A stretch of 11,883 nucleotides of DNA, taken from the NCBI GenBank assembly GCA_937892345.1, contig CALAGF010000365.1:1-11883 (forward strand). The letters run 5' to 3'. The translations under genes and the position numbers were made by a program. The stretch is from an uncultured Rhodocyclaceae bacterium. GTDB taxonomy: Bacteria > Pseudomonadota > Gammaproteobacteria > Burkholderiales > Rhodocyclaceae. The notes under the pieces were generated by a model. It saw only the letters and a program-made list of their open reading frames with translations, was not told the DNA's origin and searched no databases. Positions 1 to 6,732 of the stretch are shown in pieces; positions within the stretch are counted from its first letter, which is position 1, and every line of letters begins with the position of its first letter.

Positions 1-20
1 GACGTGTGCTCTTCCGATCT
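1..20. other. Illumina sequencing adapter remnant (not genomic)
   Basis: These 20 bases, gacgtgtgctcttccgatct, match from memory the 3' end of the TruSeq read-2 adapter. The match stops exactly where convincing PAS-domain coding begins at base 21. A GTG at position 6 opens the reading frame by chance, so any gene model starting there carries five artefactual residues (MLFRS). It marks an untrimmed contig or read end. No matching adapter is seen at the right end of the window. Confidence 0.95.
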
Positions 21-1733
21 CAATGGTGCGAGCAAATGGGCCTGCCATCCCCCGAGCCGGTGCTGGCGGATGCCGCACTGGCCTTCGCAGCGATTCACCC
101 TGATGATCGGAATGCCTACATGGCGGAGGTGGACAAGGCCTGTGCCGAGTTGCAGCCCTTTTCCTGGAGCGGGAGAATTAGCGTAGCCGGGCAAGCGGTA
201 CGCTGGGTGCGCATTCTGTCCTTGCCGGCGAGTCTGGAAAACGGCGATCAGGTCTGGTACGGGGTGCAGGCGGACATCAGTATTGAAGTCAAGGCGCATG
301 AAGCGCTTCAGCGTAGTGACATGTTGTTGCGCACGGCAATCGACACCATCGGCGAAGCATTCGTGGTGTACGACGATGAGGACCGGCTGGTTTTTTGCAA
401 TGATGAGTACCGCCGTTTTTATGCGCTCAGTGCACCGATGATCGAGCATGGACGCAGCTTCGAGGAGATCATTCGTTACGGGGTCGCACACGGCCAATAT
501 CCTGAGGCTGCCGGTCGAGAGGAGGCCTGGATTGTCGAGCGCATTGCGGCGCATCGAGCGGGAAATCTGGAACTGGTACAGGCGCTTGACGATGGTCGTT
601 GGCTGCGCATCCGAGAGCGCCGGATGGCGAATGGCTATCATGTCGGCTTCCGGGTGGATGTGACCGAGTTGTATCAGGCCAAGGAGGCCGCAGAGGCCGC
701 CAGTCTTGCCAAGAGCCGATTCCTGGCGACCGTGTCGCACGAAATCCGCACGCCGCTGAATGGCATTCTGGGCATGGCCCAGGTGCTGATGAAGCCGGTG
801 ATTGGCGATTCCGAGCGCCTTGAAGGTGCGCACACCATTCTGGAGTCCGGGCAGATGCTGCTCGGCATGCTCAACGAAGTGCTCGATCTCGCCAAAATCG
901 AAGCCGGGCGGATGGACCTTCAGCCGATTGTCTTTCTGCCTGGAGAAACCATCGAGCAGGCCGCGCGCCTGTTTCGTGATCTGGCCGCACAAAAGCAAAT
1001 CGGTTTGCACACGGTCTGCGAAACCGCACCTGACACGACCTACCGCGCCGACGCTCGGCGCATTCGTCAGATGCTCTCGAATCTGATCAGCAATGCCATC
1101 AAATTCACCCAGGCCGGTGCGGTGACGGTCAGTGTGCGCGAGTTGCCAGGGGCAAATTGGCTGGAATTTGCGGTCACTGACAGCGGGATCGGGATTCCAG
1201 AGGCGCGCCACGGCGAGCTGTTCAATGCCTTCAGCCAATTGGAGTCCGATCACGCACGGCATTACGAAGGTAGCGGACTGGGATTGCACACGGTACGCAG
1301 CATGGCTGAGCTGATGGGCGGCAAGGTCGGCATGAGTTCCCAGCTTGGCCAGGGCTCACGTTTCTGGTTCACCGTGCGCGTCGAATGTTTTGCGTCCGGC
1401 GAGCGCTATGGCGTGAACCCGCAGGTGATCGGTGTCCCGCCGCCTTTGCACGGGACCTTGGCGGCTGGAGCGCAGGCGGTGATGCCGACTGTTGCGGTCG
1501 ACCGGGCTGTTGTAGCAAAAATGCTGAGCACGCTGTTGCCCTTGATGCGTCAGCATCAATACGCTGCGCTGGCGCGTTTCCGCGAGTTGTGCGCTGTGCT
1601 TGGTGACAGCAACCGCGTTGCCGGGCAGCTCAGGGACATTGGTGTGGAATTGGATGCGTTGAAATTCGCGAGTGCCGCAGATCAGCTGGAAGCCTTGGCT
1701 GCCGAGGAAGGATGGAACAATGGAACAACTTAA
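21..1733 (+). CDS. PAS-PAS sensor histidine kinase, 5'-truncated
   Basis: This is a transmitter kinase missing its N-terminus at the contig edge; about 570 residues remain. Residue numbers count from the spurious GTG at base 6. Residues 6 to ~100 are the C-terminal part of a PAS fold, with the HPDDR motif and a PAC-like end. Residues ~103-225 form a second PAS of the PAS_7 kind (IDTIGEAFVVYDDEDRLVF onward). HisKA follows with the H-box SHEIRTPLNG and phospho-accepting His245. The HATPase has an N-box around N359/N363, G1 DSGIGI (392-397) and G2 EGSGLGL (421-427). All kinase motifs are intact, so it should autophosphorylate. No transmembrane segment is visible in what remains. After a proline-rich linker at ~465-475 comes a ~90-residue helical tail without a receiver or a recognisable Hpt histidine motif. 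Its stop lies 14 bases inside the next gene, so the two are probably translationally coupled. The signal sensed cannot be told. Confidence 0.92.
   Translation, partial: QWCEQMGLPSPEPVLADAALAFAAIHPDDRNAYMAEVDKACAELQPFSWSGRISVAGQAVRWVRILSLPASLENGDQVWYGVQADISIEVKAHEALQRSDMLLRTAIDTIGEAFVVYDDEDRLVFCNDEYRRFYALSAPMIEHGRSFEEIIRYGVAHGQYPEAAGREEAWIVERIAAHRAGNLELVQALDDGRWLRIRERRMANGYHVGFRVDVTELYQAKEAAEAASLAKSRFLATVSHEIRTPLNGILGMAQVLMKPVIGDSERLEGAHTILESGQMLLGMLNEVLDLAKIEAGRMDLQPIVFLPGETIEQAARLFRDLAAQKQIGLHTVCETAPDTTYRADARRIRQMLSNLISNAIKFTQAGAVTVSVRELPGANWLEFAVTDSGIGIPEARHGELFNAFSQLESDHARHYEGSGLGLHTVRSMAELMGGKVGMSSQLGQGSRFWFTVRVECFASGERYGVNPQVIGVPPPLHGTLAAGAQAVMPTVAVDRAVVAKMLSTLLPLMRQHQYAALARFRELCAVLGDSNRVAGQLRDIGVELDALKFASAADQLEALAAEEGWNNGTT
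1704..1712 (+). promoter_or_regulatory. Ribosome binding site that fixes the start at 1720
   Basis: The purine run gaggaagga ends 7 bases before ATG 1720. It supports that ATG over the in-frame GTG at 1672, whose extra 16 residues (MPQISWKPWLPRKDGT) do not resemble the start of a receiver domain. The site lies inside the 3' end of the upstream kinase gene. Confidence 0.65.
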
Positions 1734-2934
1734 AGCACGCCCCAGAATACTGGCAATCGATGATGTGCCGACCAATCTGGTGGTGTTGGCCAGCACGCTG
1801 GCGGCAGATTTTGATTTTCAACTGGCGGTGTCCGGCGCTGCCGGCCTGGCGCTGGCCGAAGAGCAGGCACCCGATCTGGTGTTGATCGATCTGATGATGC
1901 CCGAGATGGACGGTTACGAAACCTGCCGCCGTTTCAAGGAACTTCCCGGGATGCAGAACGTGCCGGTGATTTTCATCACTGCCTTGTCCGATCTTGATTC
2001 CGAGCGTCGTTGCCTGATGCTGGGCGCTGCTGACTTCATCAGCAAGCCCTTCCGAGTCGAGGTGGTGCGGCAGCGGATCAGCAATCTGCTGGAGCGGGAA
2101 AATCTGCGTCGCGAGCTTGAGATCAGTCGCGACCTATTGGAAAAACGGGTTGCCGAGCGGACGGCCGAACTGGAACAGAGCATGCTGAGCCTGCGGATTG
2201 CGCGCGATGCTGCAGAGGTGGCGTCGCGTGCCAAAAGCACCTTCATTGCCAATGTCGGGCATGAGCTGCGTACTCCGATGAACGCCATCATCGGTCTGAG
2301 CATGCTGTTGCAGCGGAGTTCGGTCGACGAGCAGCAGAAGGAAAAATTGGGGCACGTGCTGGTCGCAGCCCGGCGCTTGATGTTGCACCTGAATCATCTG
2401 ATCGATCTGGCAGCGCTGGAGAGCGAAAAGCTGCGCCTGGAAAGTCAGAGTTTTGCGCTGGGCGACCTGTTGCGCGAACTGGACGAGCTCTTTGCCGATG
2501 TCGCACAGGCCAAGGGGTTAGCACTTACTGTCAGTTTGCCGCTCGAATTGGCGGGGGAGCTGGTGATCGGTGATCCGATGCGCATCAAGGCTGTGCTTGC
2601 CGACCTGATTGGCAACGCAATCAAGTTTACCGAGCACGGATTTGTCCGCTGCACACTGTCAGGTGCGGAGGAAACTCCGGCACACCACCTGCTGCATTTC
2701 CGGGTCGAGGACAGCGGCATCGGCATTGATCCAGCGGATTTTCATCGCATTTTCCAGCCATTTGAGCAACTGGAGGCAGGCAGTACCCGCCGCTTTGGCG
2801 GTACGGGGCTGGGGCTCAATATTTGCCGGCGACTGGCCGAACTGATGGGCGGACGCATTGTGGTGAGCAGCGTACCCGGTCACGGCAGTTGTTTTGAGTT
2901 CACGCTGGCACTGGCAAAAGCCCCGGTCGGCTGA
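1720..2934 (+). CDS. REC-HisKA-HATPase hybrid histidine kinase (N-terminal receiver)
   Basis: This is a cytoplasmic 404-residue protein with no membrane segment. Residues 8-125 are a receiver with the acidic pair D14/D15, phospho-acceptor D57 in LIDLMMPEMDG, T87 and K109 (SKP), all intact. A coiled-coil-like helix at ~125-172 (LEKRVAERTAELE) links it to HisKA, with H-box GHELRTPMNAI and His181. The HATPase has N299 in the N-box, G1 DSGIGI (331-336) and G2 GGTGLGL (360-366). The receiver is at the N-terminus, unlike most hybrids. Such proteins are usually relay or modulatory kinases whose activity is set by receiver phosphorylation. Its start overlaps the preceding PAS kinase by 14 bp, so that kinase is the obvious phosphodonor (inference). 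No output regulator follows: the next gene is convergent, 16 bp away. Start ATG 1720 was chosen for its ribosome binding site and because it begins the receiver cleanly. Confidence 0.93.
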   Translation: MEQLKARPRILAIDDVPTNLVVLASTLAADFDFQLAVSGAAGLALAEEQAPDLVLIDLMMPEMDGYETCRRFKELPGMQNVPVIFITALSDLDSERRCLMLGAADFISKPFRVEVVRQRISNLLERENLRRELEISRDLLEKRVAERTAELEQSMLSLRIARDAAEVASRAKSTFIANVGHELRTPMNAIIGLSMLLQRSSVDEQQKEKLGHVLVAARRLMLHLNHLIDLAALESEKLRLESQSFALGDLLRELDELFADVAQAKGLALTVSLPLELAGELVIGDPMRIKAVLADLIGNAIKFTEHGFVRCTLSGAEETPAHHLLHFRVEDSGIGIDPADFHRIFQPFEQLEAGSTRRFGGTGLGLNICRRLAELMGGRIVVSSVPGHGSCFEFTLALAKAPVG

Positions 2935-2950
2935 AGTCACCGGTCGCCGT

Positions 2951-4642
2951 TCATTGCTGCCGGCCTTGAAGGCGTTGCCAGAGCCAGCTGCCGGAGTCGG
3001 TGCGGCCATCCAGCACGTAATCCAGTTCGTTGGCGTTTTGCAGCGTGAATTCAAGATTGCGCCGGATATCGTAGGCGCTGGCCAGTAACAGATGGTCGTC
3101 AGGTGCCAGACAGAACTCGCCATCAGGCAAGAGATAAATCTGTTCGCCGCGTTCGACCAGCAAAGGCTGAATCGGCAAGGCAAGCGTGCGATCGGTGCCG
3201 TCCCGCAACAGCGCTGCCAGCGTGCACTGCCGCCCGCTGGCCAGCGCGGCATGGATGGCCGGAGCTTCCTTGCTGCTCAGTCGTACGCCCCAGACCGTGG
3301 GCGTCAGACCTTCACTCAGGGATTGCAGTCGCTCGACCAGCAGCCGGCAGCGAGACTCGTCGAAATCGCCAAGCTGGCTCAGGAAACGGGCCAGCAAAGG
3401 GGTCGTCAGGATGGCAATGCATTCATGGGCCACGATATGGCTGGGTACCATGGCGAACTCGGCGCCGTAAGCCTGGAACAGGGCGGTGTTGGCCGCCTGA
3501 TTCTGGCGCGTCACGACAAACAGGTCGGGCTTGAGTTCTGAGGCCGTTACGGCAATCGACAGATTGTTGATGTCGTTGTCGCTCCCGGCAATGACGCCGC
3601 TGGCCTGGTCGATACCGGCCTGGCGCAAGGTGGATGCTTCGGTGCCGTCACCGATGATGTTGTGGTCGCTGTCCGCTGCGCCGGGATCAATGATGGTCAG
3701 GGTGATGCCGGCCTTGCGCAGGCGCTGGGCGACGATTTGTCCGAAACGACCGTAGCCGCAAAGAATCCAGTGGCCGCGCGGCGGTCGATGCACAGGTGGG
3801 ATGGGCGATTCCGGCAGGCTGGTGAGCAGTTCGATCAGCCGGAAACGTTCTGGAGCGGCCACTGCCAGCGCCAGATGGTCGGCAAATCGCTCGAAGGGAT
3901 TGATGATGTGATCGGTACCGAAAGAGGCCAGGTTGGCGGTGATTGACGGGCTGCGGGCGCGGGCAATGACCGGAATGTCGGGGGCCAGAAGGCGCACGGC
4001 AATGGCAATGGCGAGATTGGCCTGCTCGTCGTTGGTAATGGCCAGCACGCCTTTGCATGCGCGGTGCTTGAGTCCGCCCAGTAGCAGATTGTCAGGCAGG
4101 CTGGCATCGGCAGCCAGTGCCGGGGTGTCGGTTTTGAAATCCTGCAGATCAAGTTCTTCAACCCGCAGCTCATCCTTTTCCAGTACGACAAAGGCTTGGC
4201 CGATGCGATCGAAATTGCGGCAGATCAGGCTGCCGGTTTCCCCGCAACCGCAGACCAGATAGAAGGGCTCCTTCAGTCGCCGGACACGGCGCATGAAGCG
4301 ATTGGTGGTCAGGGTGTTCTGGAAGCCCTTGTCCTGCAGCAGGGCGATCAGGGTGACGACCGAATACGACCAGCCGATCACCGAGAGGTAGATGCAGAGC
4401 AGCACCCACAGCCGCTGCCCATCGGAGAAGGCGACCGGGATTTCGCCAAAACCGATGGTCGTGGCGGTGTAGCTGATGAAATAAAAGGCGTGGAAAAAGG
4501 AAAGTGCGGGCGTTGCCTTTCCCTCCGCATCGACCCCCGGAATCAGCGTCAGCCCGAGTATCGAAATCGCGTAGATGACGATCAGTACGATAATCGGCGC
4601 GCGCATGCGCCGAAGGACCAGGAAGAAGGTGCTGTTGGTCAC
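2951..4642 (-). CDS. Two-RCK potassium channel (Ion_trans_2 + 2x TrkA_N)
   Basis: This is a 563-residue inner-membrane channel subunit. TM1 is at ~17-34 and a pore helix leads to the filter TTIGFGE (61-67). TM2 is at ~78-102. Two cytoplasmic RCK/TrkA-N Rossmann domains follow. The first starts FYLVCGCGETG (GxGxxG at 132-137), with an acidic end to strand beta-2 (VVLEKDE). The second starts ILCGYGRFG (296-301). A C-terminal region (~415-563) ends in a domain that resembles RCK_C. This is the MthK/Kch-type plan with both RCKs in one chain, as in BK-like and GsuK-like channels. K+ selectivity is inferred from the TxGxG filter, here with Phe instead of the usual Tyr. The start is GTG at 4642 with GGAG six bases upstream. 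It lies 13 bp after a small membrane-protein gene and is the last gene of the minus-strand cluster. The ligand of the RCK domains (nucleotide, Ca2+ or other) cannot be read from sequence. Confidence 0.9.
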   Translation of the reverse strand: MTNSTFFLVLRRMRAPIIVLIVIYAISILGLTLIPGVDAEGKATPALSFFHAFYFISYTATTIGFGEIPVAFSDGQRLWVLLCIYLSVIGWSYSVVTLIALLQDKGFQNTLTTNRFMRRVRRLKEPFYLVCGCGETGSLICRNFDRIGQAFVVLEKDELRVEELDLQDFKTDTPALAADASLPDNLLLGGLKHRACKGVLAITNDEQANLAIAIAVRLLAPDIPVIARARSPSITANLASFGTDHIINPFERFADHLALAVAAPERFRLIELLTSLPESPIPPVHRPPRGHWILCGYGRFGQIVAQRLRKAGITLTIIDPGAADSDHNIIGDGTEASTLRQAGIDQASGVIAGSDNDINNLSIAVTASELKPDLFVVTRQNQAANTALFQAYGAEFAMVPSHIVAHECIAILTTPLLARFLSQLGDFDESRCRLLVERLQSLSEGLTPTVWGVRLSSKEAPAIHAALASGRQCTLAALLRDGTDRTLALPIQPLLVERGEQIYLLPDGEFCLAPDDHLLLASAYDIRRNLEFTLQNANELDYVLDGRTDSGSWLWQRLQGRQQ

Positions 4643-4655
4643 GCAGCGCTCCGCG

Positions 4656-5039
4656 TCAGCGGCGCATCATGACGGTTTCGATAATCAGGATGATGACCGA
4701 GACGATGTTGGCAAACAAGGCGCCACCCGACAGCGAAACCACGCTGGACATGACCACCGGGGTCATGCCTTCGCCGGTCACATGAATGGCGATGGCCCAG
4801 GTAATTGCTGCAGCGACCAGTTGCAGATCGGCAACCAGACTGGTGGCCAGATGGATCGCACCGATCTGGGTGCGGTCGCCGAACTTGAGCGCGGTAGCGA
4901 TCAGGCTGACGACCAGCGCAGCAGCCAGTTCATAGACGTGGTGCAACTCGGGGCGATCGATGTCGCCAATGAAAAAGCCGAAGTTCAGGGTCGCCGCCAA
5001 CACGATGAAGAAACCGAAAACCACTTTTTCCAGATTCAT
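4656..5039 (-). CDS. Small four-helix membrane protein (DUF6394-like)
   Basis: This 127-residue, very hydrophobic protein has about four predicted helices at ~5-25, 34-53, 60-86 and 95-124. It has no signal-peptide cleavage site and ends in RR. Polar residues sit inside the helices (E37, D71, E121), and a conserved-looking loop KFGDRTQIGA joins helices 2 and 3. From memory it resembles the family labelled DUF6394; no biochemical function is known to me. It starts with ATG at 5039, with AGGA about nine bases upstream. It lies 32 bp after the BON lipoprotein gene and 13 bp before the two-RCK channel. That spacing suggests co-expression and perhaps a physical or functional link with the channel, which is inference only. 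The family name is less certain than the gene itself. Confidence 0.82.
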   Translation of the reverse strand: MNLEKVVFGFFIVLAATLNFGFFIGDIDRPELHHVYELAAALVVSLIATALKFGDRTQIGAIHLATSLVADLQLVAAAITWAIAIHVTGEGMTPVVMSSVVSLSGGALFANIVSVIILIIETVMMRR

Positions 5040-5071
5040 TTTTCTTTATCCTTTGCGGTCGACCGATGAAA

Positions 5072-5731
5072 TCAGCGTTTTTCGACCGGCGCAGTCTGCG
5101 GCGGTGCCTGACGGGCGCCCAGTGTCTGCGTATCAATCCGACGGGTTTCATCGTCGCTGACGATCTCAAGAATATTGACCACCTTGCGCACGCCAGCTGT
5201 GGTGCGGGCCACGGCAATTGCGACCTTGGCTTCACGCTCGTTGACGATGCCCATCAAATGGGTGATGCCGCGTTCGGTCACCACCTTGATGTGATTGGCC
5301 GACAACTGGTTGGAATCGACCAGCCGTGCCTTGACCTTGGAGTCGATAAAGGAGTCGTTGCTGCGACTGGCCAAGGGGGAGGCCGGGCCGATACCCAGTT
5401 CGTTGTACACCTCGCGCACGCCTTCCAGTTTGCGGACCTCGGCTTCGATGGCAGCCTTGGCTTCGTTGCTGGGCACTTCGCCGGTCAGCAGAATGCGACG
5501 GTTGTAGGAAGTGGCATTGACGTGCGAAAAATTCTTGTACTGCTCGGGGATCCGGGTGCCCACCTTCCATTCGGCGGTTTCGTCATCAGTCTGGATGCCG
5601 GTGCTGCGCCGGTCGTGGGCGCTCATGACACCCACCGCTGCGCCGGTGGCGATGACGGCAGGTACGCATGCCTGGAGCGCAGGCAACAGGATGGCAAGGG
5701 TCAGGGCGGAAAGCGTCAGGCGGGAGGTCAT
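5072..5731 (-). CDS. dolP: BON-domain outer-membrane lipoprotein, DolP (YraP) family
   Basis: This is a 219-residue lipoprotein. The signal peptide MTSRLTLSALTLAILLPALQAC ends in a lipobox L19-Q20-A21-C22. The +2 residue is Val rather than Asp, which favours the outer membrane. A short linker with DRRSTGIQTDD (40-50) resembles the E. coli DolP segment DPRSVGTQVDD. Two BON domains follow, at ~50-115 (ending VREVYNELGIG) and ~124-192 (containing GITHLMGIVNEREA). The proline-rich tail at 196-219 is longer than in E. coli DolP (about 190 residues). DolP binds anionic phospholipid and supports outer-membrane integrity and BAM function in E. coli; the same role is inferred here. ATG 5731 was chosen because it begins the signal peptide directly, lies one base after the preceding stop, and has GGAG nine bases upstream. 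An ATG nine codons earlier would add residues ahead of the signal. It sits after gmhA, as dolP sits after diaA in E. coli. Confidence 0.92.
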   Translation of the reverse strand: MTSRLTLSALTLAILLPALQACVPAVIATGAAVGVMSAHDRRSTGIQTDDETAEWKVGTRIPEQYKNFSHVNATSYNRRILLTGEVPSNEAKAAIEAEVRKLEGVREVYNELGIGPASPLASRSNDSFIDSKVKARLVDSNQLSANHIKVVTERGITHLMGIVNEREAKVAIAVARTTAGVRKVVNILEIVSDDETRRIDTQTLGARQAPPQTAPVEKR

Positions 5732-5732
5732 G

Positions 5733-6323
5733 TCATTCAACTCCGAGAAGCAGTGCATCGATGCCGTCGCACAGGCAGTGGATGATCAAAAGATGGGTTT
5801 CCTGGATGCGTGCCGTGCGCTCGGCAGGAACACACAGGTGGATGTCGTCGTCGCGCAGCAGTTCGCCAATCTGGCCGCCGCCCTTGCCGGTCAGCGCAAT
5901 AATCCGCATGTCGTGTTCGTGGGCCGCCTTGATGGCTTCGATCACGTTGGCGGAATTGCCCGAGGTGGAAATCGCCAGCAGCACATCGCCGGCATGGCCG
6001 AGGGCGCGTACCTGCTTGGAAAAAATGTAGTTGAAACCGTAGTCGTTACCGACTGCAGTCAGGATTGAGCTATCGGTAGAAAGCGCAATCGCGGCGAGTT
6101 CCTGGCGCTCCGCCTCGAAGCGGCCAACCAGTTCAGCCGCAAAATGCTGGGCATCGCCCGCCGATCCACCATTACCGCAAGCCAGAATTTTGCCGCCGGA
6201 AAGCAGGCTTTGCGTCATGGTTTCGATCGCTGCAGCGATCGGTGCAGCCATCAATTCAATGGCATCAAGCTTGGTGTGTGCGCTGTCTTCAAAATTTTTT
6301 GCGACGCGGGCGATCAGATCCAT
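5733..6323 (-). CDS. gmhA: SIS-domain phosphoheptose isomerase (GmhA/DiaA family)
   Basis: This 196-residue cytosolic protein likely converts sedoheptulose 7-phosphate to D-glycero-D-manno-heptose 7-phosphate, the first step to the LPS inner-core heptose. A helical N-terminus (1-38) precedes the SIS fold, with the phosphosugar loop CGNGGSAGDAQH (49-60) and the segment ISTSGNS (118-124). E64, Q174 and H182 align with the GmhA active-site residues E65, Q172 and H180 of E. coli. DiaA, the replication-initiation paralogue, lacks the Glu and the last His. Elsewhere the sequence reads more like DiaA (KQVRALGHAGDVLLAIS; RIQETH...CLCD), and the gene occupies the diaA position between yraN and dolP. 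A role in DnaA control therefore cannot be excluded. ATG 6323 gives the usual family length. An ATG at 6377 would add 18 unrelated residues and overlap the HIRAN gene by 14 bp. One base separates its stop from the dolP start. Confidence 0.87.
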   Translation of the reverse strand: MDLIARVAKNFEDSAHTKLDAIELMAAPIAAAIETMTQSLLSGGKILACGNGGSAGDAQHFAAELVGRFEAERQELAAIALSTDSSILTAVGNDYGFNYIFSKQVRALGHAGDVLLAISTSGNSANVIEAIKAAHEHDMRIIALTGKGGGQIGELLRDDDIHLCVPAERTARIQETHLLIIHCLCDGIDALLLGVE

Positions 6324-6363
6324 GAGGGGTCCATCTCGTATTGGGTAGATGCCAAATTCTACA

Positions 6364-6732
6364 TCAGAGCTCGGCATAGACTTCGATAACGACCCGCTGC
6401 CAAGGATCGGGATGTTCGGTCAGCCGGCCGATACGGCCAAGTAGACGGTCGCCGCGGTCGATGGCTTCGGCAATCGGGCGATTGTGGGCGCGGGGCAGGT
6501 AGCCCAGTTGATGGCCCCGCCATTCGATCCGGATGGCCAGTGGGTCGTGCCGGTTGTCGGGTTCGCGGTGCAGTGTGAGCGGGTCACCCGGCTTCAGTGC
6601 CTGCCAGTGCCGGCCCACGGCGTAATACTGGCTGCCGGCCAAAGGGCAAGTGGTGATCAGCAGTTGCAGGCGGGCAGCGTCGCTGACTGCCGGGCAACAC
6701 AGCAGGCTAAGCAGTATCGACCACAAACGCAT
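6364..6732 (-). CDS. HIRAN-domain protein with apparent signal peptide
   Basis: This is a 122-residue protein. Residues 1-19 (MRLWSILLSLLCCPAVSDA) look like a Sec signal peptide: a basic start, a leucine-rich core and a small-residue cleavage site after A19. The rest is a single HIRAN domain. It has GSQYYAVG (33-40), LKPGDPLTLHREPDN (46-60), HDPLAI (62-67), GHQLGYLP (73-80) and a final strand near RVVIEVYAEL. In eukaryotic HLTF/Rad5, HIRAN binds 3' ends of single-stranded DNA. Small standalone bacterial versions exist but I know of no defined function. Export would place it in the periplasm, away from chromosomal DNA, which makes the usual role doubtful. The start at ATG 6732 overlaps the yraN end by 26 bp. 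An ATG at 6759 would lengthen the N-terminus by nine residues ahead of the signal. Neither start has a strong ribosome site, so coupling to yraN translation is likely. Confidence 0.85.
   Translation of the reverse strand: MRLWSILLSLLCCPAVSDAARLQLLITTCPLAGSQYYAVGRHWQALKPGDPLTLHREPDNRHDPLAIRIEWRGHQLGYLPRAHNRPIAEAIDRGDRLLGRIGRLTEHPDPWQRVVIEVYAEL

Noticed and set aside
1672..1719. Upstream GTG start for the receiver-first kinase
   Set aside because: It adds 16 residues that do not belong to a receiver fold, and ATG 1720 has a good ribosome site at the right distance.
1356..1796. 146-codon minus-strand open frame at the kinase-kinase junction
   Set aside because: It is antisense to two coding regions, has a low-complexity composition with no recognisable motif, and no promoter or ribosome site.
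2923..2950. ccggt...accgg inverted repeat between the convergent genes as a terminator
   Set aside because: The stem has only five base pairs with an 11-base loop and no T-run on either strand. It is too weak to call an intrinsic terminator.
5066..5785. 239-codon plus-strand open frame across the dolP region
   Set aside because: It is a shadow of dolP, which has a lipobox and two BON domains. The plus-strand product has no signal, domain or start context.
6324..6377. N-terminal extension of the SIS isomerase from ATG 6377
   Set aside because: The 18 extra residues (MPSSDVEFGIYPIRDGPL) match neither GmhA nor DiaA, and the shorter form has exactly the usual 196-residue length. The overlap with the HIRAN stop is noted but does not decide it.
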